A stretch of DNA of 64,000 nucleotides from Apodemus sylvaticus. Its lineage: Eukaryota; Chordata; Mammalia; Rodentia; Muridae. The notes under the pieces are model-generated. The model searched no databases and was not told the DNA's origin. It saw only the letters and a list, made by a program, of their open reading frames with translations. Location: positions 82,986,013 through 83,050,012 of the forward strand of contig NC_067473.1 of the NCBI RefSeq assembly GCF_947179515.1, written 5' to 3'. Below are positions 1 to 11,415 of the stretch, piece after piece (within the stretch, counting starts at the first letter, position 1; each line of letters starts with the position of its first letter). The position numbers were made by a program, and so were the translations under genes.

Positions 1-1170
1 ACATCATCTGTCTTCTCATGGGTCTTTCCTCAGCAAAATAGTATGTGAGTCTGCCTCAGCAAGACACCAAAGGAGTCGACATCACATGACACAGCTATAA
101 ATTTCCACTTCACATGGTACAGAAGGGAGCTATTATTATGGCAGACCTGGCCATGTCTTTGAGAAGAGATTGTGGAAAAACTTTGGAACTGTGGGCTAGA
201 AATTCCATTGAGTGTTAAGGGGTTGGTAGAATATTCTGTAGTATGTTGGGAAATAAAAAATGTTAATAGCAGTGCAGAAGATGGAGGCCTGGATGGTGAC
301 ACGTCAGACAGAAGATTAAAGACTATAATAGGGATGTTGCTATTTTGATTTAAGATTCCATGGTTCTTGTAGCTTTGGAGAAAGAATCAACTGTGATAAA
401 CAAAGTACTACAAATGCAAAAGCAAAACCTTTTGTGTTACTCAGACAATTGATGCTGGTTAGCTGCAGCTAAGAAATTAACAGCAAGTAAGAAGAATACA
501 GCATCACTGAGGTGAAATCTTGTAAACATTTTCTTAGATCACAGAGATGCTGTGTTCTAGAGGCAGCCAAGGTTGTGCTTCATGTCATCAGTCAGACATG
601 ATAATGTTTAACAGTTACCCAGGTGTTACTAGTATTGAAGGTATGAAGGGAGTCATAGAGAGCAGCTGAGCCTTGCCACTGTGAGAGACCAAGAGAGGCC
701 ACTAGTGAAGGTGCAGCCTTGCTGGCAATTGGAGACTAAGGACTGAACTGATAAGTGTGCAGCCAGTTGCATCAAGGACCCCCACCAGTTTCAGAGATTC
801 CAGTATCATGGGATGACCATGAAGAGTAGTAGCAGCCATCAGGAGCCAAGAAGACAAGATGTGTGCTAGAAAGGGCAGAGCTAGAGAAGGGATGCAAGCT
901 TTCTTCTGGAGGACACCAGAAGATCATAAGTCTATCCCAGTCACTGGACAGTTGAGTTTGATTTTATTTTAACTTAATTGTGGCTGTACCCTGATTGTTT
1001 CCTCTTAAAGTAAGAAAATATTTTAATGGAGCCCATAGTTAAGAGATTTTTGAAATATAGAAGACTTCGGATATCAAGAAATTGGACATTATTAAAGGAC
1101 TGACCTTTAATAATGGCAGTAGATTTTTGGGCATATTACATTAAATTGTCTGTCATTAAGAACTTTTTAA
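1..1170. repeat. Dispersed ~1.1 kb rodent repeat, copy 1
   Basis: No open reading frame here looks coding. The stretch aligns by eye along its length with 61086-62150: both share the 'ggccatgtctttgag' and 'gccattgagtgttaag' blocks, the phrase about a 'cagtgcagaagatg' core, and the ending 'tggacagt(t/g)gagtttgatttt'. Copy 1 runs on past the point where copy 2 is interrupted (62150), through about 150 further bases to the L1 boundary near 1171. It reads like an old LTR-type or other dispersed repeat, but I do not recognise the family. It could instead be the edge of a segmental duplication. Confidence 0.6.
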
Positions 1171-2750
1171 TGTCCCTTTGACAATGCCCTTTGCCTTATT
1201 GAAACTTTGTAGTTTTATAAGGTCACATTTGTCAAGTCTTGATTTTAGAGCATAAGCTATTGGTGTTCTGTTGAGGAAATTTTTCCCTGTGTCCATGTCC
1301 TCAAGGGTCTTCCCCGGTTCCTTTTTTATTAGTTTCAGTGTGTCTGGTTTTATGTGGAGGTTCTTGATCCACTTGGACTTGAGCTTAGTACAGGGAGATA
1401 AGATTGGATCAATTTATATTCTTTTTCATGCTGACCTCTAGTTGTACCAGCACCATTTGTTGAAAGGCTATTTTTTCCCCACTGGATGGTTGTAGCTCCT
1501 TTATCAAAGATCAAGTGACCATAATTCTGTGGGTTTATTTCTGGGTTTTCAATTCTATTCCATTGATCTACTTGCCTGTCACTGTACCAATACCATGCAG
1601 TTTCTAACACAATTGCACTGTTGTACTGTTTGAGGTCAGGGATACTGATTCCCCCAGAAGTTCTTTTATAGTTGAGAATAGTTTTAGCTATCCTGTGTTT
1701 TTGGTTATTCCAGATTAATTTGAGAATTGCTCTTTCTAAGTCTATGAAGAATTGAGTTGGGATTTTGATGGGGATTACATTGAATCTCTAGATTGCCAAC
1801 AGCAATCAACAAATTGGTAAACGATCTTTACCAACACTACATCCGACAGAGGGCTTATAGCCAATATATACAAAGAACTCAAGAAGGTAGACTCCAGAGA
1901 GCCAAATATCCCCCTTAAAAATGGGGTACAGAGCTAAACAAAGAATTTTCACCTGAGGAATATCAAATGGCTGAGAAACACCTAAAGAAATCTTCAACAT
2001 GGTCATTAGGGAAATGCAAATCAGAACAACCCTGAGATTTCATCTCACACCAGTCAGAATGCCTAAGATCAAAACTCAGGAGAAAATGGGTGCTGGCGAG
2101 GATGTAGAGAAAGAGGAGCACTCCTCCACTGCTGGTGGGGTTGCAAGCTGGTACTACCACTCTGGAAGTCAGTCTGGCGGTTCGTCAGAAAACTGGGAAT
2201 GATACTTCCAGAGGACCCCACTATATCACTCCTGGGCATATACTCAGAGGATTGCCCAGCATGTAATAAGGATACATGCTCCACTATATTCATAGCAGCC
2301 CTATTTATAATAGCCAGAAGCTGGGAAGAATCCTGATGTCCCTCAATGGAGGAATGGATTCAAAAAATGTGATATATATATATATACACATGATGGAGTA
2401 CTATTGGGCCATGAAAAACAATGAATTCATGAAATTCTTAGACTAATGGATTGAACTGGAGAACATCATCCTAAGTGAGGTAACCCAGTCTCAAAAGAAC
2501 ACTCATGGTATGCACTCACTGATAAATGGGTATTAGCCTAGAAGCTTGGAATACCCAAGACACAATGCACATATCAAATGATGCCCAAGAAGAAGGAAAG
2601 AGTGGCCCCTGGCCCTGGAAAGGCTCAGTGTAGCAGTATAGGGGAATACCAGTACAGGTAAGTGGGAAGGGGTGGATGGAGGAACAGTGGGAGGAATCCA
2701 GGAAAGGGAAAATAAATTGAAATATAGATAGAATATATCTTATTAAAAAG
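1171..2750 (+). mobile_element. 5'-inverted (twin-primed) LINE-1 3' end
   Basis: From 1171 to about 1796 the L1 ORF2 C-terminal half reads on the minus strand. From about 1797 to 2750 the rest of ORF2 and the 3' UTR read on the plus strand, ending in an A-rich tail. The two pieces meet in L1 coordinates: the minus piece starts at the ORF2 spot for 'AKDT(I/V)KR' and the plus piece begins at the following 'QPTNWEKIF' stretch. That is the signature of twin priming during target-primed reverse transcription. The possible target duplication (before 1171 and after 2750) is weak and imperfect. All frames are broken. Confidence 0.85.
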
Positions 2751-3110
2751 GGAACATTTTATGTACTGCTGCTGTCTCTTCTGGTTTAAAACCTCAAGAA
2801 ATCAGCAGTTCTCACTCCAAAATTCTGCTATAATTAAGGAAGTTCATTTTTCCATTTGATGGGTTTTGTGAACTGGCAGTTTATCTCTTAGATTTTTCCA
2901 TCTACTCTTCTTGTTTTATATACTTAGTGTTTTTAGTATAAAATGCATGAAAATTTTTGTTTCTGCTCATTTTTTATGTGCTTTCTCTGTGCTTCATGTG
3001 GGATATACATTTGTCTTTGGACAGGATTATTTTATGACTTTTATTGAATCTCTTATGTTTGCCATTGACTTGGAATTAGTTTGCCTTCCTGTGCCTACTA
3101 TAACTTGAAG
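2751..3110 (-). mobile_element. Old antisense LINE-1 remnant (ORF1 region)
   Basis: Degenerate minus-strand L1 sequence matching 35680-36080 of block B, for example the 'gagaaatcagctgtt'-like core at about 2795. It lies at the same place in blocks A and B, so it predates the V1R duplication and works as an alignment anchor. No coding capacity remains. Confidence 0.6.
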
Positions 3111-3127
3111 GCATGACTTATTTCATG

Positions 3128-3190
3128 GTGTACCACATACACAATACTTTCTAGGCATGCACTCTGTCACTGAGCTATATTCCAGCCACA
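3128..3190 (-). repeat. ID-like SINE remnant
   Basis: A minus-strand tRNA-derived SINE core ('cactgagctatattccagcc') matches the classic rodent ID/B4 ending that reads 'ggctgg..tagctcagtgg' on the other strand. The same remnant is at 36118-36180 in block B, so it is older than the duplication. Confidence 0.55.
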
Positions 3191-3669
3191 TGTCACAGTT
3201 TCTCCTGATAAGACAGTAATGGTATTTCACTTCTGTGTCCTGTGCAAGAAAGATTACTATTCCTAAGTGTGTTTGGAGGATGTGATGTTTTCCTAATTTT
3301 ATCACAAGAGCTGCTAATTTCTAGGGAGACAATGAAGACAAGGTCAAGCAAGTGTGGAAGGGACCATGAATGTTTTTAAACCAGGAAGGATACCTTGGGG
3401 AATCTAAAAGGTTTTCTTCTTCTTTAAAAAAAAATTATTGTTACTTTTGTTGTTCACAAGTTTTGTGATCACATAATTGGCATAGACTCATGTGGCCTGG
3501 AGAGAATAGCTCACACATGGGAAACTTAGAGCTCAGTTCTTCCTACTCTACCATTCTCTTGGAATTAGGGAAGTTTACTTTTCTATTTGTGGTGCCACTT
3601 TGTAACAACCTCAGTGTCAAAACTGCCTTCTCCATATGACATAATTATGGGACTAGAGGGAGATGAGAT

Positions 3670-3750
3670 GATGACATTTTTTCCCTTATAATTTTTTCTT
3701 AGGGCCTCATTCTACAAGGATGTTTGTTAAAGACCAAGTGAGGTGAGTAT
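3670..3750 (+). promoter_or_regulatory. Candidate V1R 5' noncoding exon with splice donor (block A)
   Basis: The segment around 3701-3742 ends in a strong donor, AG|GTGAGTAT (GT at 3743-3744), followed by a pyrimidine-rich intron start. The paralogous segment in block B (36700-36750) keeps the same donor with diverged flanks. V1R genes are known to have spliced 5' UTR exons upstream of a single coding exon, so this is a reasonable candidate for the exon joined to the acceptor at 9614-9615 (intron about 5.9 kb). The exon start and promoter are not determined. Confidence 0.4.
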
Positions 3751-4949
3751 TTCTTTTTCTCTATATTACACTGAAAGGTAGCAGGAAGCAGGTTCTGCTG
3801 AGAATGTTAATTTTGAACCATACTGCACAACAAGTGTCATTAGATGCTTTCTGACATGAAGGTAATCAGTTACATGTATCAGTTCATGTGAAAGAACATA
3901 GATTTCACTTAATGTGATCTCTGGTATTGGAAAGAGGACAGGATCCTAGCAGAATGATGGAGTAAAGGCTAAAGGGTAATATTCATCAATGAGTATTGCA
4001 TGTTGAAAGAATATGTCATGAAAGCCATCAGTTTTACAATGAATGTGCATGTAAATGTTGCTTCAGTTGCTATAATTTAGAGAGCATATATGACATTCTC
4101 CTGAGTGTATTTTCTAGAACTTTACTTTCTTACTCACTAATAAGAGTACATATCTAGAAAAGTTTCTGGGAAGAGGTTTCTTTGATTCCTTCTAGACCTA
4201 AAATGTGTTTATGCTACCCTCATTCTTGATCAATGGTTTGCCTGGACATAGTTGCTGCTATTTCTTGGAATTCTGAAATTTCTGTTTTTCTTACAATAAT
4301 AACCAATGGCCATTCTGATGGCTGATACTTCTTTCAAATGGATCTTATAAGGTTTGAAAATTTTTTTTGTTGTTACTGGTGTGGTTATTACTTTGATATT
4401 TCTTTTTGTAGTTTATTTCTTAGAGGTTTATTGGGAAAACTCTGGACATACTGAATAAATTTGGCTTATTCTTCTTTTCATGTGCTGTTGTTTTCATTTT
4501 TCTTTTGTATTTAATAAGTTCTTTGATTTTTCTTATTCTATAATCTTTGTAATTTATAGTACTGTTTTCTGTGACTATATATCACTTTCTTATGTTATAG
4601 CACACTGTATTTTTCTGAAATTCCCTTTTTCTGGGCTTTAATTTGAGGAAAACATTTCTCACACTTCTAAAATCTAATCTTTAGAGACACACTTGAAGAA
4701 TAAAACTCTTAAAATTTCAGTTTGGATTTGTTATCTGGCAGGCTTTATGGTAGAAGCTGGATTGATGACCGTGTATGTCTCTGGCGTGATTTCTTTTGTC
4801 TCATGTAAAGAAAAGTGATGAAGGCAAACTGAGTCAAGAAGTGACTCATCTCTGAGGTGTAGACATAGTAATTTGTATATACTTATGAATACTTGGGAAA
4901 ATTTCAACTCATGACCTAGGAAATTCTAATACATTGTTAACACTACATA

Positions 4950-5318
4950 TTACGTTTTTTAAAATTTTAAGATGTTGGTTTCTTCTTTTTTTCTTTTCTA
5001 TATTTTTGTTTACATTTCAAATGATTTTCCCTTTCCTGTTTCCCCCCTCCCCATAAGTCCCATAAGCCCTTGTCCCTCTGCCTGTTCTCCAATCAACCCC
5101 CTCCTTCTTCTATCTCCTGGTACTCCCCTGCAATGCTGGATCAAGCCTTTTCAGGACCAGGGGCCTCTCCTTCCTTCTTCTTGGGAATAATTTGATATGT
5201 GAATTGAGTCTTGGCTATTCAGAGCTTCTGAGCTAATATCCACTTATCAGTGACAGCATTCCATGTGTATTCTTTTGTAATTGGGTTACCTCACTTAGGA
5301 TGTTGGTTTATTCTATTG
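4950..5318 (-). mobile_element. Antisense LINE-1 3' end fragment
   Basis: Contains the T-rich start (the L1 poly(A) side), the minus-strand 3' UTR block 'tttacatttcaaatgattt' and the pyrimidine-rich 'ccctttcc..cccctcccc' tract. It then runs into the ORF2 C-terminal end ('tatccacttatcagtg', 'gggttacctcacttagg'). It is 5'-truncated. It is absent from block B at the equivalent spot, so it was inserted after the A/B duplication. Confidence 0.85.
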
Positions 5319-5763
5319 CAAATATTTCTAATAAAGTTAATTTTTTCTATGTGTTTCAAAAATATCTATCTGGAAATCTCACCTCACTTACTAAACCCAT
5401 GTAACGTTATCCTTACAAATTGGTACACTAGATAAGTTTCAGCAGATAGTTGGATGTTTCAGTTAAAATAAATACAGTTTTAATATTTTAGGTTTTCTAA
5501 ATGGAACCTTTAGCTTTTCTCCTGATACAGTATTGAAGGAACTGTTCATTAGCAGTAAGAAAAATTTTGCAATTCTCAAGCAGTATAAAATTACTTACCA
5601 TCAAATCTTCCAAGGCTTCCTCCAATAATTACAAAATAAAATTTTTCACTGAAATACGAATTCTTGAAGAAATGCAAAGTGAATTAATGATGAATATCAC
5701 AAGTTCATTTTTGTTTTCCTGGAATATCAGTTTGTAATGTATATTGGTGATTGAAGTGGAAAA

Positions 5764-5870
5764 TGAAGGCAGATGTAGTGGCACAGCTGTATGATCCCAG
5801 CATTTTCAAGGATAAGCAGGAGGAAGACGGGTTCGACTGAAATCAGTCTGAACTACAGTTTGCTATCTCC
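5764..5870 (+). repeat. Decayed B1-like SINE
   Basis: Plus-strand 7SL-type core ('gtagtggcaca..tgatcccagcatt', then 'aggaggaagacgggttcgac') followed by the CA microsatellite that grew from its tail. A related remnant precedes the CA tract of block C (12902-12990). Confidence 0.6.
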
Positions 5871-5883
5871 TTCTCTCTATTTC

Positions 5884-5901
5884 TTCAACACATACACACA
5901 T

Positions 5902-5942
<41 letters not shown>
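5884..5942. repeat. (CA)n microsatellite
   Basis: An almost pure CA run following the B1-like remnant. It is shared in position with the much longer CA tract of block C (13082-13152). Confidence 0.95.
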
Positions 5943-5944
<2 letters not shown>

Positions 5945-7654
5945 TATAACAATACTTAACTGGAAAACATAATGCAAAATTATGAAATTGATGATCTTTT
6001 CAAATGGAACAAAATGCTACCAGGTAATGTTATTATATCACTGGCCAAAGAGTATCAATACTTAAAAAATCTGACTGATAATTCATGAGGTTATGTTTAT
6101 AATCATTATAAATTTGGGGATTTCTTTCAGAAATTTCATTAAATATCTGAACTCACATACTAGTAAAGGACCATGGATTTAATCAAGTTAACTGAAAGCA
6201 GAGGACACATTCCCTATTTTCCTTAAAGTTCACTTTATTTCAAAAACATTTTATATAAGTTTCAGTTTTTCACACAGTTGATGGGAAGGTATTCATGCTA
6301 ATGTGCAGGTGCATGCACACACACACACACACTCCCAGTGAACATTGTCATACCTTCCCCCAAATTATGCCATGCAACTTGAGATGAAGATCTAGAGATG
6401 ACTGTTTCCATAAAGTTTCTACAGTGACACTTCTTGTGCTGCTGCTTCATCTCAGGGGAACATTCTCACAACTCTTAGGTTGTAATATTCTAGTCAGTGT
6501 CTGTGTGCTTATTGTTACACCTGTGCTAAACTCAATTTCCAAAGATCAATTCACTCATTTAAGTTATCTAAGAATATCAGGTTGTAGCTCTGAATTAATA
6601 CCTTAGTAATAAGTGATTAGTTTTTATTTCTGTTGTCATTTTGTATTTCACAAAGATTCTATGGAACTAGCTTGATTCACTAAGATCTTCATCTCCTAAG
6701 ATTCCTGAAAATTTATTATTGTTCAGAATGGACAAACAGTTCATCACCCAACACCACATATCTTGTCCCCTGAAAGTCACAAACTCACTTTATGTTCTTT
6801 GTGAGCAGCTGTACAGTTTTAGGTCATTGCTCACTAAATGTGGTGAAGCTTAAAATAAAATTGATGCTTGCCACCTATTACATTTGACTGTCCTTTAAAT
6901 TACTAAAACTCCACAAAGCAGAAGACAAAGATCACCATAAATAAAACAGGAGTGTTCTAAAATCAAATAGTGTGATAATGAGGAGGTAAAGTGATCTTTC
7001 TTTTAAAATGTAGAACTAAGAGGAAAGCAGTTCTTGGTCTCTTAATTGCATAACTCTTGAGACAGTTCTCTGTACACTGCTTTGTTTTTTGGACTTGGTA
7101 ATTTTAATAGTGATGGCTTTTCCACTTTTATGAATGGTTATGGACACACTTTTGGTTTTAGTACTTAACAACTAAACATTACAATTTAAAGTATTGTGAA
7201 AACCCCCAAACTGAAATCATTTTCAAATTAAACAACTGACTTTTCTCATTGGACTTATATGTTAACAACTCTGCAGTCATAGTAGCTATGGTCTTTTCTG
7301 GTCCAATCTCAGCTTCAGTGAATGCCAGAGAAAGATGCCATTTGATCAATTAGAAGATGTGTCATTTTCTGTATGTGACAAACATTTACAAAGCAAATGA
7401 TGTGAAGATAGACTTTGAAAAACATGTCTTGGGTAAAAGAAAAATCACTTCAGATTACTATCTTTTCACTTATAATTTTATATTATTCATATTACATGTG
7501 CTATATTAATAAATTGTAATCATTAAAGTAATAAAAATAATTATACATATATCTTCTAGAATTTGCAATTTTAAAATTGGTATATGGCTACTGTTCTTTC
7601 AATTTGGAGAGCAGGGCTTTAGTTAAGTAATATTCTGGAGTTTTATATAATTAT

Positions 7655-7865
7655 TTAAGATTCATTCATTTTATTTTACATTTATGAAAGTTTTGATTGC
7701 ATGCATGTGTGTGTGCCACAAACATTCCATGTAATAGGCAATGGATTCCCTTAAACTAAAGTCACATCTGGTCATGAGGCTTCAAATCATTGCTGGTTAT
7801 CCAACCCTGGTCCTTCACAAGAGATAAAAGTGCTCTTAACTACTATTCCACCTCTACCGCATCAA
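7655..7865 (-). repeat. B2/B3-type SINE, antisense
   Basis: T-rich start, then the minus-strand B3 body ('gcatgcatgtgtgtgtgcca') and the decayed tRNA-like end ('gtgctcttaactact..ccacctct'). It is diverged and old. Confidence 0.65.
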
Positions 7866-7979
7866 TCCAAAAGCTTTTCTTCACACAGAATATCAGTATG
7901 CAGTTACTATAAATGCATATTCATGAGAGATTTAGATGTTATATGATGGTCAATTCTACTACAGTTCTACTAACTTCTG

Positions 7980-7983
<4 letters not shown>

Positions 7984-8040
<57 letters not shown>
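7984..8040. repeat. (AT)n microsatellite
   Basis: An uninterrupted TA run of about 57 bases. Confidence 0.97.
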
Positions 8041-8043
<3 letters not shown>

Positions 8044-9600
8044 GCATGATTACATGTGTTGCTATATGTGAAACATACTAGTGAAGTTGAAAATATAATT
8101 CGGCATCCTTTTTCTCACAAGATTCTGTATCAGTGTAGTCATTTTCTATTTTTTTATCACAAAGTAGATTTAAAGTCCTGAATTAAATCAATTCAATAAT
8201 AAATTGATCCTGGTAACCTGTCTAAGTAACTTACATAAGCACTAAAGATAAGATTGCTGAGTGAAACTTTAAACATTTCTGGGTCCTGGTGATATGTGAT
8301 AATACTTGAGACCATGTTTTCAACTCCTCCATGAGAAGGAATCTCAACAGGAATTCTCAAACAGAATTTCAGTTTGATCAAGCTCAGCACTACATGTCTG
8401 CCGTAATGTATGGAAAATAACATTTGTCTTAATGCCACATGCTTTCTCTTCTTGGAGGTCCCTAGCTCCACATCATCAGGTATGATTATGTCACCTTTAG
8501 AAACCATGGAAACCAGGAATGCCAAATCAGACAATTACCAGGATAGCAGTGAGTGTGAGCAGTAGACAGCAGAATATCAGTATACAAGTATCTGACCTAG
8601 GAAATGGGAAAGATAGTGCTACATAGTGGGGAGGAGGCAGGTGCATACAGAAGTTGGGAAGAAAGTAAAGAGTAATGGCCGGACAGAATTTAATAGATAG
8701 AAAATGGGAAAAGTGGTGGGCTCTTGGGTAAAGGTAGAGGAGACAAAAACAAAAAAGAGGGTATTTAGGTAAAATAACAACATAGATGGCTAGAAAAAGC
8801 TATAAGAAATCATACTGTTAGTGGTTTACTTTTCCCCCCTACAAAAAATGGAAGAAAAATAGTGTTTGCCTTAATAGCTCATAGTAGTTCCTCAATACTT
8901 AATTAGGGTACACAAAGGGTTTTAATGTGATGAGAAGAGAACTGGAATCTACCTAGGACCATTTATAACTATAATAGTTACATAATCAACAGGTTGTGGA
9001 AAGTACACTATTCTCTCAATGTATCTGTGTCTTTAATTCTATATTCAGAGGATGTAAAATTTCATGGATTAAAACATTAAAAAAGATTAATTGAGATAGA
9101 CCCCCTTGTGATTAAAAGTGAGATAATCATGAATTATCCATGTGATTCCATCAGAATTATGAATCAAATTGAGGATAGATGCAAAAAGCATAATAAAATT
9201 ACAGAATCTGAGGCAGAGTCTCCTGATATTTATTCCCAGACAAACATAAGTTTTGTTCAGTTTGTGGATGTGATAAATATTCTGTACTCATTACTACTAT
9301 TTTAGGAGTTAACTAAAAGATGGACAATTTAAATCAATAGAATAGTATTTCTGAGGTTTTAGTCTTAGTTGCGTGAAACAAAGTGTTCATACTGTATACG
9401 TATGAATGTAAAGGAATGTTTTACCTAAAATATTTTATACCAGGAAACACATGGATTATAAATAGACATGTAGGCAATTCTGATGTTTACAGTCTGGAAC
9501 ATCAGAAGTTAAAGAGATAGACTAATGAAGAATTAGCAGAGAAAATACAATGATGATATAGACTCACTGTTCAATGGATCACAAGTTTAATGTATACTCG

Positions 9601-9667
9601 TTTTTTTTTTTCCAGATATATGAAATACACTTCTACCATGCTCTTAAGATGACTATACTCTGCATTT
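9601..9667 (+). promoter_or_regulatory. Splice acceptor and 5' leader of V1R coding exon A
   Basis: A long T tract followed by CCAG (AG at 9614-9615) precedes the leader. The same T tract plus TTCAG stands at 39811-39825 in block B, 34 bases before its ATG. An upstream ATG at 9649 is out of frame with the receptor start at 9668 and opens a reading frame that overlaps the receptor and ends at 9771. In block B the equivalent upstream ATG is in frame (39859). Confidence 0.6.
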
Positions 9668-10564
9668 ATGTCCTCATTAGAAAATGTCCTTTATTTTCAA
9701 GCTGGACTTGGACTCTTAGCCAATATGCTTCTTTTTTTCTGTATCTTCATAATAATAGGCCACAGACCTAAACCCATGGACCTGATTTCCTCTCAGTTGA
9801 CCTTCATTCACATAATGATGTTTCTCACTGGAGGAAATATTTGGCTCTCAGATATATTTGAGTCACTGAACATTAATAATGACATCAAATGTAAGGCAAC
9901 TTTTTATATAAGTAGGGTGATGAGGGGCCTCTCTATCTGCATCACGTGCCTCCTCAGTGTGTTTCAGGCAGTCACAATCAGTCCCAGTACCTCTTTGCTG
10001 GCAAAATTTAAACAGAAACGTAAAAAATACATAATCAATGCTTTATTTTACATTTGGTTTTTCAATTTGTCTGTCAGTAGTGACATGCTGTTTAATATTG
10101 GTAGTTTTACCAATGCGAGTGAGACCAAGCAGATGAAGGTCACTAAATACTGCTCACTCTTCCCCATGAACTCCATCATCAGTGGATTAATTTACACACT
10201 GTCAACCTCCAGAGATGTGTTTCTTGTAGCAGTCATGCTGACCACAAGTGTGTACATAATGAATATCCTGCACAGACATCAGAGGCAATACAAGCATCTT
10301 CATGGCATCAGCTGCCTAAGAACATCTCCTGAGCAAAAGGCCACTCAGACCATCTTGCTGCTGGTGGTTTTCTTTGTGGTCATGTACTGGGTGGACTTCA
10401 TCATCTCATTCACCTCCTTTCTATTATGCATGTATGATCCAGTTGTCCTAAATGTTCAGAAGTTTGTGATATATGCTTATCCCACAATTACTCCTTTGAT
10501 ACAAATCAGTTCTGATAAGAGAATAATAAATGTGCTAAAATCCTTGCAGTCCAAGTGCCACTAG
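9668..10564 (+). CDS. Vomeronasal type-1 receptor (V1R), intact
   Basis: A 298-residue, intronless, seven-transmembrane receptor of the V1R family. Such receptors detect chemosignals in apical vomeronasal neurons and signal through Gi-type proteins (family knowledge). Predicted helices are about 13-30, 39-60, 77-104, 121-144, 171-201, 228-253 and 266-280. Family marks include 'HRPKPMDLI' before helix 2, 'LSICITCLLSVFQAVTISP' through helix 3 and 'YPTITPLIQIS' in helix 7. Cys75 and Cys162 are placed for the helix 3/loop 2 disulfide, and N149-A-S is an N-glycosylation site in extracellular loop 2. Length is typical and there is no stop or frameshift. The start at 9668 aligns with Met7 of the block B receptor; an earlier ATG (9649) is out of frame. 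By eye roughly three quarters of residues match the block B protein. The subfamily is not assigned. Confidence 0.95.
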   Translation: MSSLENVLYFQAGLGLLANMLLFFCIFIIIGHRPKPMDLISSQLTFIHIMMFLTGGNIWLSDIFESLNINNDIKCKATFYISRVMRGLSICITCLLSVFQAVTISPSTSLLAKFKQKRKKYIINALFYIWFFNLSVSSDMLFNIGSFTNASETKQMKVTKYCSLFPMNSIISGLIYTLSTSRDVFLVAVMLTTSVYIMNILHRHQRQYKHLHGISCLRTSPEQKATQTILLLVVFFVVMYWVDFIISFTSFLLCMYDPVVLNVQKFVIYAYPTITPLIQISSDKRIINVLKSLQSKCH

Positions 10565-10569
10565 ATTTT

Positions 10570-10790
10570 CTAAAAAAAATATTTATTTTCTTCAATTCAA
10601 AATGTTTCACTTCTTTTTATTTTTATGTACAAGTACTGTACCAGCATGTGTGTATAACTGCATTCCTAATACACATAGAGGTGAGAAGAGGTCTTGGGTT
10701 CCCCTGAAACTGCAGTTTCAGATGACTGTAGGTGCCAGTCTGGTGCACCCCAAGTAACTCTGTTTTTTCTAAGTAGCAAAGCGACATTTT
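10570..10790 (-). repeat. Old B3-type SINE in V1R 3' flank
   Basis: Minus-strand B3-like body ('catgtgtgtataactgcatt', 'agaggtgagaagagg') directly after the receptor stop. The same remnant follows the block B receptor (40800-40920), so it predates the duplication and lies in the likely 3' UTR. An AATAAA at 10803-10808 just beyond could serve as the polyadenylation signal, which is an inference. Confidence 0.55.
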
Positions 10791-11415
10791 TCATATGATT
10801 TAAATAAAGTTTCTGATATTACATTCATATATTCTTTTGATGTTACTGATGCCAAGGCCTATAAACTTACATTCATTGTACCCCATAAGTTGCTTTTTCA
10901 ACCTGAATTTTCTTCTTTTTTCTTTTTACTTGATCATAAAAGTGTCCTTGACACTGAGGTTATTCAACAGAAGCTCCTTGCTGACTTTGTAAGCCATTTT
11001 TTAAACCATTTTAATCTACATTTGTTCATAATTTTTACCTAAAATCATAGCTTTAATTCTGTTTGTTAATTCAAATATCTCTGGATTATAAGCTAATGGA
11101 AATTTATGTTTTCAATTTTTTTACAACAGTTACTCAATTAGTCCTATTTGATACTTTCTTATATCTGTTTATTTGCACTTCATTTAATTTATTGAAATAT
11201 CATCGATTAATAAATATGGTTTATACACAGATACTTATGTCTACTGTGGTTTTTATGAATAACCATATGCTCATGTATATGTCCACTGACAAAGAATGTA
11301 TGTTAATGTAGATTTTGCAGCCAGGGGACAACATTGGCTGTTGTTTTTCAGAAGCAATTCACATTGGGCTCTGACAGAGTATGTTGCTTTTATACCTAGA
11401 GGTTACCACATAGGC
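10791..11415. other. No feature recognised
   Basis: AT-rich sequence with short, non-coding open frames only. No similarity to block B beyond the SINE is evident, so the A/B homology seems to end near 10800. Confidence 0.5.

Larger units (their letters stand above)
5943..9615 (+). other. V1R block A intron/upstream flank, no gene seen
   Basis: Sequence paralogous to block B (about 37550-39825) and in part to block C (13160-14902). Clear shared segments include the 'tttcatctcagg' region near 6450, the 'taagtgat(t/c)ag' region near 6610 and the 'catactgttagtg' region near 8812. Block C lacks the equivalent of about 6600-8680. A minus-strand open frame at 8193-8534 (113 codons) is not recognised, has no counterpart in B or C, and is not called as a gene. 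Apart from a SINE and an AT repeat I see no other element. Confidence 0.55.

Noticed and set aside
1350..1610. Short frames resembling L1 ORF2 here and at many other L1 fragments
   Set aside because: They are pieces of broken L1 ORF2 and are described as parts of the elements rather than as genes.
8193..8534. 113-codon minus-strand open frame
   Set aside because: No recognisable motif, no counterpart in the paralogous blocks B and C, and within an expected intron. Chance is the simplest explanation; a protein search could reopen it.
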